From Lysinibacillus sp. (GTDB taxonomy: Bacteria; Bacillota; Bacilli; Bacillales_A; Planococcaceae), in the NCBI GenBank assembly GCA_012735355.1, contig JAAYHP010000080.1:1-6345 (forward strand): a stretch of DNA of 6,345 nt, in the 5' to 3' direction. Of this stretch, positions 1 to 6,345 are shown in pieces. A program made the position numbers and the translations under genes. How positions within the stretch are numbered: the stretch's first letter is position 1; the number at the start of each line of letters is the position of its first letter. The notes beneath the pieces were generated by a model. That model was not told the DNA's origin. It did not search any database and was given only the letters and a program-made list of their open reading frames with translations.

Positions 1-157
1 AAGAGGTTGGGACATATAGCTAATTTAATTAAGAATCAGTGAAGAAGCATAGTAAAAAAATGATATGCAACGAAAATCAATTTTCAGTTTAATATCAAAA
101 ACTCATCATTTTCTTTTAAGAGAAAATGATGAGTTTTTACTTTTGTCCAAACCTCTT
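1..157. repeat. Inverted-repeat-bounded intergenic element with nested hairpins
   Basis: The first 14 bases, AAGAGGTTGGGACA (1-14), pair with TGTCCAAACCTCTT (144-157) at 13 of 14 positions. The one mismatch is position 9 against 149. Inside this outer stem lie a small stem GCATA/TATGC (47-51 with 64-68), a short GAAAA-TCAA-TTTTC hairpin (72-85) and the long 18-bp hairpin at 97-138. A transcript of either strand could fold into a multi-branched structure. No convincing coding frame crosses it: on the plus strand the frame starting at base 1 meets TGA at 40-42. From general knowledge, paired GGNTGGGACA / TGTCCNANCC ends recur in intergenic repeats of Firmicutes, so I infer a dispersed palindromic or MITE-like repeat. 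Copy number cannot be judged from one window, and the left arm touches the window edge, so the element may extend further. Confidence 0.5.
97..138 (-). terminator. Bidirectional Rho-independent terminator after the beta-propeller gene
   Basis: A perfect 18-bp stem (97-114 with 121-138) encloses a 6-base loop. The stem has A runs at its left end (97-101) and T runs at its right end (134-138), so each strand's transcript ends in a U tract. For the minus strand it begins 25 bases after the downstream TAA at 164-166. That places it where the terminator of the full-length beta-propeller frame would be expected, and 166 bases beyond the premature stop at 305. The symmetry would also suit a convergent plus-strand gene ending left of the window, but none is visible. 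Confidence 0.8.
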
Positions 158-163
158 TTTAGT

Positions 164-304
164 TTATTTTATCTCTACTTGGCCGATTTTTTCGAAAGTT
201 TTTAAGTCATAGCTTTTGATTTCCTTATTGGCTACCGTATACAATGCATCTCTGATATAAAGTAATCGGGAAATGTTTGACTCCCAATCTTCATACAATT
301 CGCC
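164..304 (-). pseudogene. Severed C-terminus of the beta-propeller protein (46 codons after an in-frame TAA)
   Basis: Translating straight on past the TAA at 305-307, in the same frame, gives 46 more codons ending in TAA at 164-166. The peptide contains GELYEDWE, LYIRDALYTVANKEIK and KSYDLKTFEKIGQVEIK. As I recall, members of this beta-propeller family end with a similar segment: a tryptophan-containing strand, then a 'LYI.D.LYT.S...I' strand, then a final 'DL.T...IG.V' strand. An intact frame with family-like content immediately after the stop points to one base substitution, for example CAA (Gln) or GAA (Glu) to TAA, and not to a frameshift. With it the protein would be 716 residues. There is no convincing start codon with a ribosome binding site for separate translation. 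Readthrough of TAA or a sequencing error are the alternatives. Confidence 0.85.
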
Positions 305-2314
305 TTATTTTGCAGGGATAATTAAATTTCCTTTCAATTGAATCCCCTTTTCCGGTGTAATTTCGTATACTAATGCTCCGGAACCTTTGTATGTTACTCC
401 GTATTGGCCCCCTTCTTCATACAACATCACCGGAAATCCATAATAAGAATAACCTTCATGTCGAAATAGTGCTTTATGATTGTATTGCACTTCAGAATAT
501 GTTCCCCTCCCACCAATTATTTCCGTATCTTTTTCTTTCGGATTTGCGAAGTCAGACACATCAAATAAAGAAATTTTCATTCCCTTTGTCGTCACAAACG
601 GTTCCTTCGACCAAGGTTCCATTCGCAATTCTGTATCGTATCCGATGCCGATTAAATGATTTTCATCTAGCGGATGTAAATAGTTGCTAAAGCCCGGGAT
701 TTTTAATTCTCCTAATACTTTCGGATTCTTTGGATCTTCCATATCAATCACAAACAATGGATCCGTTTCTTTGAATGTAACGATATATGCTTTTTCCCCC
801 ATAAAACGAGCGGAATAAATCCGTTCTCCCCTCGCAAGGTCCGTTACTTCTCCTACCTTTTTCAAGTTTTCATTTAAAATAAATAAATGGTTTTTAGAGT
901 TAGCATTCGCTCCCCAAGCAGAACCTTCTGTTGTTGCGATACGGAAGTAACCCTTATATTCATCCATCGAGAATTGATTCAACACATGGCCATCAACCAT
1001 GCCTGAAGCAGTGAGTTCGATGTTTGTTCCATCGATAGAAAACTTGTAAATATTCGTTTTTTGTTCATATGGCTTAACTGACATTGATGTAGTCGTATTT
1101 GAAACCGTATCTGACACATCCTCTAAGATGTTTAGCTGTAAATCCATTGGTACTACTGGACCGTAATTAATAGCCGTTAAATATAGAGCATGTTCAGACA
1201 TGTAAAGCGTTGAGCTGCTTCCTAAATAGCCTTTCGTATTCACTTTTTTCGATGATAAATTTGTTAAATCGATGGCTGAAATCACCGTATAGGAAGGTTC
1301 CATGGAGCCTGGAATAATAGCAATATCTTTTACATCCATCGGCGTCGTTTTTTCATCTTCATAAAGATGCGGGCGAAGTTCATCCCCATCTTCCATCATC
1401 CAGTACATTGGAGAAAAGTTTGTCACTACATATAGGACACCTTCATATTTGCGAATGCCATTTATATTTCCCTCTTGCCCAAACTCCTTCACAAGCTTTG
1501 GACTAAAGGCTCTACTCACATCATAGACCGCCACTTTCGTGAATGTTTTACCACCGTAATATCTTTTTTCATTATTTCGTGGGTCTTCTATAAACTCATC
1601 ATAAAGGACAATCAGCAAGTTCCCTTCTTTCATTAGTTGCATCGGGTGTCCTTTCCCTTTTAATTGAATCGTACTAACATGTTTTAAGTTTTTTGGATTT
1701 TCTGCTTCTACAATTATAATTTTTCCGTCCTTCGTTGCGTAAATATATTTGCCGTCGGTGATGACGATATCCCCTTCATCAATATCTTCCACTTGATTAT
1801 TTGTCGCCGAGTGACCTCCAGAAGAAGAACTATCGTTAGCTGTAACAGCAGTTTCTTCTACAGCACTTTCCCGATGGATTGTTATATTGTAATCGCTCCG
1901 GATGTTGCGTATCGCTTTAAAATATTTTTCTAAATCTTCCACGGACTGAATCGATTCCAGCTGTTCAATTACTTCGAATTCAAGCTTTTGCTTCTTTATC
2001 GACTTTTGAAAAGCCTTACTTTCAATGTGTAGAACATATTTGCCTACCCCTACGTTTTCAATCCTTAATGATCGTTTATTTTCTTGTAAAGTAATTTTTG
2101 CTTCCACTTTCTCCCCATTCTCATCTGTCACATACACTTCACCTTCTTCAATAGCCTTTTCATCTAGTATTTCGGAAAGATGAACGTCATATGGATGCCC
2201 GGAAAATACGGTGGAGGCTGCACTGACTTCAACGTTTTTACTGAAAATCACGAAAACGATACTCAAGACAAAAGGAAGTAGTACTAATCCACCTACATAC
2301 AATTTTTTATTCAT
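305..2314 (-). CDS. Secreted or membrane-anchored beta-propeller domain protein (PF09826/COG4880 type), truncated at the C-terminus
   Basis: The 669-residue product is probably extracytoplasmic. MNKK is followed by a hydrophobic segment (about 7-24) and a possible signal peptidase I site SAA|S after residue 33; without cleavage it would be a membrane anchor. There is no lipobox cysteine. Residues about 34-115 are beta-rich and resemble an SbsA-type Ig-like domain (YVTDENGEKV, GKYVLHIES). A Ser/Gly-rich linker (about 158-170) leads to the family hallmark TNNQVEDIDEGDIVITDGKY (171-190). Propeller repeats then fill the rest, including FMGEKAYIVTFKETDPLFVID (504-524, one residue omitted from the family-like core) and the NPKVLGELKIPG strand (about 530-541). 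The biochemical role of this family is unknown to me; scaffolding or ligand binding at the cell surface is only a guess. The start is well supported: AAGGAGTGA lies 6 to 9 bases before ATG. The gene is monocistronic, separated from the lysine operon by that operon's terminator. The stop at 305-307 looks premature, because the same frame continues with family-like sequence to 164. The loss would remove the last propeller strands, which often close the ring, so the product may be unstable. Confidence 0.85.
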   Translation of the reverse strand: MNKKLYVGGLVLLPFVLSIVFVIFSKNVEVSAASTVFSGHPYDVHLSEILDEKAIEEGEVYVTDENGEKVEAKITLQENKRSLRIENVGVGKYVLHIESKAFQKSIKKQKLEFEVIEQLESIQSVEDLEKYFKAIRNIRSDYNITIHRESAVEETAVTANDSSSSGGHSATNNQVEDIDEGDIVITDGKYIYATKDGKIIIVEAENPKNLKHVSTIQLKGKGHPMQLMKEGNLLIVLYDEFIEDPRNNEKRYYGGKTFTKVAVYDVSRAFSPKLVKEFGQEGNINGIRKYEGVLYVVTNFSPMYWMMEDGDELRPHLYEDEKTTPMDVKDIAIIPGSMEPSYTVISAIDLTNLSSKKVNTKGYLGSSSTLYMSEHALYLTAINYGPVVPMDLQLNILEDVSDTVSNTTTSMSVKPYEQKTNIYKFSIDGTNIELTASGMVDGHVLNQFSMDEYKGYFRIATTEGSAWGANANSKNHLFILNENLKKVGEVTDLARGERIYSARFMGEKAYIVTFKETDPLFVIDMEDPKNPKVLGELKIPGFSNYLHPLDENHLIGIGYDTELRMEPWSKEPFVTTKGMKISLFDVSDFANPKEKDTEIIGGRGTYSEVQYNHKALFRHEGYSYYGFPVMLYEEGGQYGVTYKGSGALVYEITPEKGIQLKGNLIIPAK

Positions 2315-2372
2315 TTGCTCTCACTCCTTTTTAGTTCCTTTTCAATGGATTAGACTAGTGAATTTCAATTTT

Positions 2373-2401
2373 GTTACATCATTACGAGGATACTTTTTGA
2401 A
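2373..2401 (-). promoter_or_regulatory. Candidate sigma-A promoter for the beta-propeller gene
   Basis: On the minus strand TTCAAA (2401-2396) is followed after 17 bases by TGTAAC (2378-2373). A TG one base upstream of the -10 hexamer makes it an extended -10. Each hexamer matches the consensus at only 4 of 6 positions. It lies downstream of the operon terminator and about 60 bases before the ATG, which is a plausible place. The surrounding DNA is AT-rich, so chance matches are likely. Confidence 0.3.
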
Positions 2402-2452
2402 CTTTTGGTAAATTATTTCTTTTATTTGTACCATCCCGAACCCTTTCCGCAT

Positions 2453-2484
2453 AAAAAAACGTGAAGCATTGACAACTTCACGTT
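2453..2484 (-). terminator. Rho-independent terminator closing the lysine-degradation operon
   Basis: Read on the minus strand, AACGTGAAG (2484-2476), a 9-base loop and CTTCACGTT (2466-2458) form a perfect 9-bp stem running directly into a T tract (2459-2453). It starts 8 bases after the acyl-CoA dehydrogenase stop codon. The plus strand has no T tract after the hairpin, so it works in the minus direction only. It separates the operon from the beta-propeller gene. Confidence 0.9.
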
Positions 2485-2492
2485 CTGAACTA

Positions 2493-3683
2493 TTATTCAA
2501 ATGGCCATTTAGGCAAAGTGTGAGATAAAGGTTTATCTTTCCGATAACCTAATACATAGTCCGCTTGCATAATCGTGTGGATTTCCCGAGTTCCTTCGTA
2601 AATAACCGGCGCTTTCGAATTTCGCAAATATCTTGCAACAGGATAATCATCGGAATAACCATAAGCCCCATGGATTTGCACCGCATCATCTGCAGCTTGA
2701 TTTGCAAAATTACACGCTTGCCATTTCGCTAAAGATGTTTCCCTCGTATTCCGTACGCCTTTATTTTTCAATTCTCCAACGCGATAAACGAGCAAACGAC
2801 TCATTTGATATCCTGCTTCCATATTGGCAATCATTTGCTTCACTAATTGATGCTCGCCGATCGGCTTACCGAAAGTTTCCCGCTCGTGGCAATACTTTAC
2901 GCTCGCTTCCAAACATGCTTGAATTAATCCAACGGCTCCTGCTGCCACTGTAAAACGCCCATTATCTAAAGCAGACATGGCAATTTTAAAGCCTTCTCCT
3001 TCTTCACCTAATCGGTTTTCTACCGGGATTTTGACATTATCAAAAAACAATTCCCCCGTATTTCCTGCTCGGATACCATATTTATTTTTAATGGCTTTCG
3101 ATGAAAAACCAGGAAAAGTTCTTTCCACTATAAAAGCTGAAATTCCATGATGTTTTTTTGATTTATCCGTATAAGCAAAAACAATGAAATGATCTGCCAC
3201 ATCACTCAATGAAATCCATGTTTTTTGCCCGTTTAAAATGTAATAATCCCCATCTCTTACTGCAAAAGAACTCATTGCGGCTACATCTGAACCTGCACCA
3301 GGCTCCGTTAAACCAAAGGCGCCTATTTTCTCACCTTTCGCTTGTGGCACTAAATATTTTTGCTTTTGTTCTTCCGTTCCCCATTGAAGCAAAGTTAAGC
3401 TATTTAATCCAATGTGCACGGATACCGCCGTTCGAAAAGCAGTATCCCCCCGCTCTAATTCTTCACATACAATAGCTAAACTATTGTAGTCCATCCCTGC
3501 TCCGCCATATTTTTCAGGAATGCAAACGCCCATTAACCCTAAATCCGCTAGCCTCTTCCAAATTTTTGGGTCAAAGGCACCTTTTGCATCCCATTCGCCA
3601 ATATAGGGCATAATCTCCGCATCAACAAATTGTCGTACCGTTTTCCTTAGCAACTCTTGTTCTTCCGTAAAATCAAAGTTCAT
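2493..3683 (-). CDS. Acyl-CoA dehydrogenase, probably glutaryl-CoA dehydrogenase
   Basis: This is a full-length (396 aa) FAD-dependent acyl-CoA dehydrogenase. Such enzymes pass electrons to ETF. The first signature GLTEPGAGSDVAA (124-136), the flavin-side TWIS motif (about 155-158) and the C-terminal signature around HGAYGYSDDYPVARYLRNSK (338-357) are present. The catalytic base should be Glu363 in YEGT. Specificity is suggested by ERGDTAFRTAVSV (78-90), which lines up with the human glutaryl-CoA dehydrogenase segment containing the Arg that binds the free carboxylate (Arg94 of the mature enzyme) and its partner Glu87; here these are Arg84 and Glu77. Tyr362 before the catalytic Glu is also kept. 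This favours glutaryl-CoA to crotonyl-CoA plus CO2, the expected later step of lysine breakdown, and fits the two upstream genes. A GTG at 3692 would add three residues, but the ATG at 3683 is preferred because GGTGAT is well placed before it. Another short-chain acyl-CoA substrate is the main alternative. Confidence 0.85.
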   Translation of the reverse strand: MNFDFTEEQELLRKTVRQFVDAEIMPYIGEWDAKGAFDPKIWKRLADLGLMGVCIPEKYGGAGMDYNSLAIVCEELERGDTAFRTAVSVHIGLNSLTLLQWGTEEQKQKYLVPQAKGEKIGAFGLTEPGAGSDVAAMSSFAVRDGDYYILNGQKTWISLSDVADHFIVFAYTDKSKKHHGISAFIVERTFPGFSSKAIKNKYGIRAGNTGELFFDNVKIPVENRLGEEGEGFKIAMSALDNGRFTVAAGAVGLIQACLEASVKYCHERETFGKPIGEHQLVKQMIANMEAGYQMSRLLVYRVGELKNKGVRNTRETSLAKWQACNFANQAADDAVQIHGAYGYSDDYPVARYLRNSKAPVIYEGTREIHTIMQADYVLGYRKDKPLSHTLPKWPFE

Positions 3684-3687
3684 AACA

Positions 3688-3695
3688 ATCACCTT
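3688..3695 (-). promoter_or_regulatory. Ribosome binding site overlapping the lysine dehydrogenase stop codon
   Basis: The minus strand reads TGG TAA GGTGATTGTT ATG. AAGGTGAT (3695-3688) matches part of AAGGAGGTGAT, and its first two bases belong to the upstream TAA (3696-3694). The spacing suits the ATG at 3683 and not the GTG at 3692, which lies inside the site. Stop and start are 10 bases apart, so the two genes are probably translationally coupled. Confidence 0.7.
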
Positions 3696-4863
3696 ACCAT
3701 TTCACGATTGACGAACGATGGGATGTTTCTTTAATGACAACTCCTCGTTTACCCATTTTTTCAATATATTCTTTTCCTGGTACGATCGTTTCTGGCGGGA
3801 ATACGCCACGTTTCGTTATCGTACCCTCCGCTATCATGATGGCAACAGATGAAATCGTACCAGCTGTTACTTGAGCCATCGCTGTCATCTCTGAATTTTC
3901 ATCTCGTTTTAAAATCGTTTCGTATTCGTATGTCACTTGTTCACCGGATTTTTCTCCTACAATAATTGCGCGGAGCACAACCGCATCTTGCTTTTTCCCT
4001 AAATATAACTTTTTCTTTAATGCTTCTCGGACAACGGAACGAACCTTTACTTCAACACCGTCCACATTGACTACGTTATCACGATCGAAGAAACCTAAAT
4101 CCCTTAATAATCGGAACTGTTCTGCATGACCTTTGTAGCGAACTGTTTTATACTCCAAAGTTTTTACGTTCGGGAATGTTTTATGGAGGGTAGAAGTACC
4201 TCCAGCAGTATAGAACGCTTCTAACGTACCAAATTGATCAAAGTAAATAGGCTCTACCCCTGTAAGAGATTCCACTTCCGTTAATTGACCTTTTTGAATG
4301 ATTTTTGCTGGCTCTGTATAGTGATCAATGACACCTTCTAAAGAAAATACCCGAGTATAATTTAAAGGTGGTTCTGGCTTCACTGGAATACCGCCAACAT
4401 AAAGTTGAATCGACTCAACATGATCTAACTTCGATGCACCATACCCTACTAAAATATTAATCATTCCTGGCGCTAATCCTAAATCAGGAATAATTGTAAC
4501 GTTTTTTTCCTTCGCTTTATCATCAAGGCTTAAAATATTATCCGTAATATTTCCGATATGTCCTCCTAAATCGATAGAGTGAACCCCTGCATTAATCGCT
4601 GCTTTTGCCACCCGTTCGTTGAACTCATAAAACAGTGCATTGACACACACATTTCCCTTTGAAATGACTTCTTGCAACTCTTGTTCATTTTCCGCATCTA
4701 ATTTTACCGCTTCTACCTTTTGTAAATTTGCTTCTTGGATAAAATCATTTACCGCTTGAATATCTAAGTCTGCTAAATATACTTTATCTACTTTATCGCT
4801 TGTACTCAAATCACGAGCAACTTCTCTCCCCATTAACCCTGCGCCTAATACTACTATTTTCAT
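3694..4863 (-). CDS. L-lysine 6-dehydrogenase (saccharopine dehydrogenase superfamily)
   Basis: The 389-residue product should oxidatively deaminate the epsilon-amino group of lysine with NAD+, giving 2-aminoadipate 6-semialdehyde, which cyclises to piperideine-6-carboxylate (EC 1.4.1.18), in the cytoplasm. The N-terminal Rossmann fold shows GAGLMG (7-12) and an acidic residue at the end of the second strand (ADLD, Asp32), which favours NAD over NADP. Segments that match my memory of the characterised G. stearothermophilus enzyme along the whole length include VNALFYEFNE (74-83), HSIDLGGHIGNITD (95-108), IIPDLGLAPGMINIL (124-138), LYVGGIPVKPEPPL (154-167), FGTLEAFYTAGGTSTL (211-226) and ITKRGVFPPE (349-358). 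The length also agrees. ATG at 4863 has GGGG 9 bases upstream (4876-4873). The gene lies 21 bases after the aldehyde dehydrogenase stop, which supports the semialdehyde as the shared intermediate. A generic annotation would be 'saccharopine dehydrogenase family protein'; true saccharopine dehydrogenase activity is less likely given the match and the neighbours. Confidence 0.88.
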   Translation of the reverse strand: MKIVVLGAGLMGREVARDLSTSDKVDKVYLADLDIQAVNDFIQEANLQKVEAVKLDAENEQELQEVISKGNVCVNALFYEFNERVAKAAINAGVHSIDLGGHIGNITDNILSLDDKAKEKNVTIIPDLGLAPGMINILVGYGASKLDHVESIQLYVGGIPVKPEPPLNYTRVFSLEGVIDHYTEPAKIIQKGQLTEVESLTGVEPIYFDQFGTLEAFYTAGGTSTLHKTFPNVKTLEYKTVRYKGHAEQFRLLRDLGFFDRDNVVNVDGVEVKVRSVVREALKKKLYLGKKQDAVVLRAIIVGEKSGEQVTYEYETILKRDENSEMTAMAQVTAGTISSVAIMIAEGTITKRGVFPPETIVPGKEYIEKMGKRGVVIKETSHRSSIVKW

Positions 4864-4884
4864 TCATAACATCCCCTTTTCTTT

Positions 4885-6345
4885 TTATTTATCTGTATCA
4901 ATTTGTGCACGTTGAAGCTTGCCACTAAAGTCTACGTATATACTTTTCCATTCTGTAAAGACATCTAGTGCCGCTTGACCGGAATCCCTGTGACCATTAC
5001 CTGTTCCTTTCGTTCCCCCAAATGGTAAATGGATTTCTGCCCCCGTTGTTCCAGCATTCACGTACACAATCCCCGTATCTAAATCTCGCTGTGCTTTAAA
5101 AATGTTATTCACATCTTGTGAGAATATAGAACTCGATAAACCAAATTTCACGCTATTGTTTATTTCAATGGCTTCTTCTAAACTATTCACTTCAATAATA
5201 CTTAATACAGGACCAAAGACTTCTTCTTGTGCGATGGTCATATGAGGCAATACATCAGTAAAAATCGTTGGCTCATAGTAATAGCCTTTATCGAAAGGTG
5301 GTGCTGTGATGATTTCTCCACCTGTAAGTAACCTTGCCCCTTCTTGTTTACCAATTTGGACGTATCGATGAATTTTTTCTAGTGCCGCTCGATTAATCAC
5401 CGGTCCTACCTTCACATTTGGATCAAGACCGTCTCCTATCGTTAATTCGCTAATTCCAGTAACGAGTCGTTCCTCAAGTTCCACCTTCACATCTTTATGA
5501 ACGATAACTCGGCTACATGCTGTGCAACGTTGTCCTGTCGTTCCAAAGGCACTCCAAATGATGCCTTCAACTGCTAAATCTAAATCCGCATCGTCCATCA
5601 CGATCACTGCATTTTTCCCGCCCATTTCAAGGGAAACTTTCTTTAAATGACGTCCTCCAAGTTCGGCTACTTTGCTCCCTGTTGCATTGGAGCCTGTGAA
5701 AGAAATCACTTTTACATCTGGGTGTTCAATTAGAGCTGTACCGACAGTAGGGCCATTACCAAAAACAATATTCATAACTCCCTCTGGCAAACCTACTTCC
5801 TCGAATATCTTACCTAATTCATATGCCATAAGAGGTGTTTCAATGGAAGGTTTCCATACGACGGCGTTTCCCGCTACAATGGCAGGGAATGACTTCCACG
5901 TGGCGATGGCGATAGGGAAGTTCCAAGGTGTAATAATTCCGACTACACCAACGGGGCTTCTAACGCTCATGGCAAATTTATTCGGCAATTCTGAAGGGGT
6001 CGTTTCACCGAACAAACGCCGTCCCTCTCCCGCCATATAAAAGGCCATATCAATGCCTTCTTGCACTTCACCTCGAGCTTCTTCAATCACTTTTCCCATT
6101 TCTTTTGTGAGGATTTTAGCTAAATGCTCTTTCTTTTCTTTTAATTTATAACCAATTTCATATAAATATTCTGCTCGCTTTGGAGCAGGAATGAGCGCCC
6201 ACTGTTTTTGAGCTTGTTTTGCCGATTGTACCGCTTCATCTACTTCTTTTTTCGTGGAAAGGGGTACTTTTGCTAATTCCTCACCGTTCGCTGGGTTCGT
6301 GACTGTAACCATCTGGAGCTCCCTCTCAATCCAACGACCATGAAT
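4885..6345 (-). CDS. Aldehyde dehydrogenase, probable 2-aminoadipate semialdehyde dehydrogenase (ALDH7-like), 5' end beyond the window
   Basis: This NAD(P)+-dependent aldehyde dehydrogenase probably oxidises 2-aminoadipate 6-semialdehyde to 2-aminoadipate (EC 1.2.1.31). Numbered from the Met at 6312 (475 residues), it has PWNFP (129-133, oxyanion Asn131), WKPS (Lys154), FTGSNATG (205-212), the general base Glu229 in LEMGGKN, the catalytic Cys263 in GQRCTA and EEVFGP (363-368). Features shared with antiquitin (ALDH7A1) are Arg262 beside the catalytic Cys, GLSSSIF (391-397), GAEI (424-427), an upstream GEVQE (81-85) and the G.RDSG tail (about 440-445). The frame is open to the window edge, and its codons before Met 6312 read [11 protein letters not shown]. 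This matches the usual ALDH start 'INGEWVES...' followed by NPA.GE, so the true start is probably outside the window. If 6312 were the start, GAGAGGGAG would be its ribosome binding site. The gene heads the operon as far as visible. Other semialdehydes, such as 2-oxoglutarate semialdehyde, are possible substrates. Confidence 0.85.
   Translation of the reverse strand: MHGRWIERELQMVTVTNPANGEELAKVPLSTKKEVDEAVQSAKQAQKQWALIPAPKRAEYLYEIGYKLKEKKEHLAKILTKEMGKVIEEARGEVQEGIDMAFYMAGEGRRLFGETTPSELPNKFAMSVRSPVGVVGIITPWNFPIAIATWKSFPAIVAGNAVVWKPSIETPLMAYELGKIFEEVGLPEGVMNIVFGNGPTVGTALIEHPDVKVISFTGSNATGSKVAELGGRHLKKVSLEMGGKNAVIVMDDADLDLAVEGIIWSAFGTTGQRCTACSRVIVHKDVKVELEERLVTGISELTIGDGLDPNVKVGPVINRAALEKIHRYVQIGKQEGARLLTGGEIITAPPFDKGYYYEPTIFTDVLPHMTIAQEEVFGPVLSIIEVNSLEEAIEINNSVKFGLSSSIFSQDVNNIFKAQRDLDTGIVYVNAGTTGAEIHLPFGGTKGTGNGHRDSGQAALDVFTEWKSIYVDFSGKLQRAQIDTDK

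Noticed and set aside
1..42. Possible tail of a plus-strand gene (KRLGHIANLIKNQ then TGA)
   Set aside because: It is only 13 codons, and its first bases are the arm of an inverted repeat, so the open frame is probably chance.
164..304. A separate small protein gene downstream of the beta-propeller stop
   Set aside because: The segment has no convincing start codon with a ribosome binding site, and its content fits the missing C-terminus in the same frame.
373..690. Plus-strand open frame of 105 codons antisense to the beta-propeller gene
   Set aside because: It lies wholly within a well-supported minus-strand gene, shows no recognisable domain, and its composition is that of a reverse-complement shadow.
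2211..3475. Plus-strand open frames at 2211-2411, 2633-2953 and 3209-3475
   Set aside because: The last two lie antisense to the acyl-CoA dehydrogenase. The first spans the beta-propeller start and its upstream region, with no ribosome binding site or family resemblance.
4864..4884. A promoter or regulatory element between the aldehyde dehydrogenase and lysine dehydrogenase genes
   Set aside because: The 21-base gap contains only the ribosome binding site of the lysine dehydrogenase.
5672..6040. Plus-strand open frame of 122 codons antisense to the aldehyde dehydrogenase
   Set aside because: It overlaps the conserved ALDH core, including the PWNFP and GSNATG motifs on the other strand, so it is a shadow frame.

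Overview
The window looks like chromosomal DNA from a low-GC member of the Bacillaceae. It is AT-rich, it has strong AAGGAG-type ribosome binding sites and compact Rho-independent terminators, and the lysine dehydrogenase closely resembles, from memory, the Geobacillus stearothermophilus enzyme. All four genes run on the minus strand, so the biological order is right to left.

Right and centre (6345 to 2493) is a tight three-gene operon: an ALDH7-like aldehyde dehydrogenase, then L-lysine 6-dehydrogenase, then a glutaryl-CoA-dehydrogenase-like acyl-CoA dehydrogenase. The gaps are 21 and 10 bases, and a clear intrinsic terminator at 2453-2484 closes the operon. Together they read as oxidative lysine breakdown. 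LysDH makes 2-aminoadipate 6-semialdehyde (in equilibrium with piperideine-6-carboxylate), the aldehyde dehydrogenase oxidises it to 2-aminoadipate, and after transamination and oxidative decarboxylation (genes not in this window) the acyl-CoA dehydrogenase would convert glutaryl-CoA to crotonyl-CoA. The aldehyde dehydrogenase frame stays open to the right edge, and its upstream codons look like the usual ALDH N-terminus, so this gene is probably cut by the window.

Left (2314 to 164) is an independent gene with its own ribosome binding site and a weak candidate promoter. It encodes an exported or membrane-anchored protein with an N-terminal Ig-like region and a C-terminal beta-propeller (PF09826/COG4880 type). 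Its frame is interrupted by a TAA at 305-307. The next 46 codons, in the same frame down to a second TAA at 164-166, still encode what looks like the family's normal C-terminus. The gene is therefore truncated by one nonsense codon, unless this is a sequencing error or is read through.

Far left (1-157) is non-coding. It holds a strong bidirectional terminator hairpin nested in a wider inverted repeat (AAGAGGTTGGGACA against its near-perfect complement), with two smaller hairpins between. This looks like a small palindromic intergenic repeat that also provides the 3' end of the beta-propeller transcript. I saw no tRNA, rRNA, CRISPR array, transposase or riboswitch.
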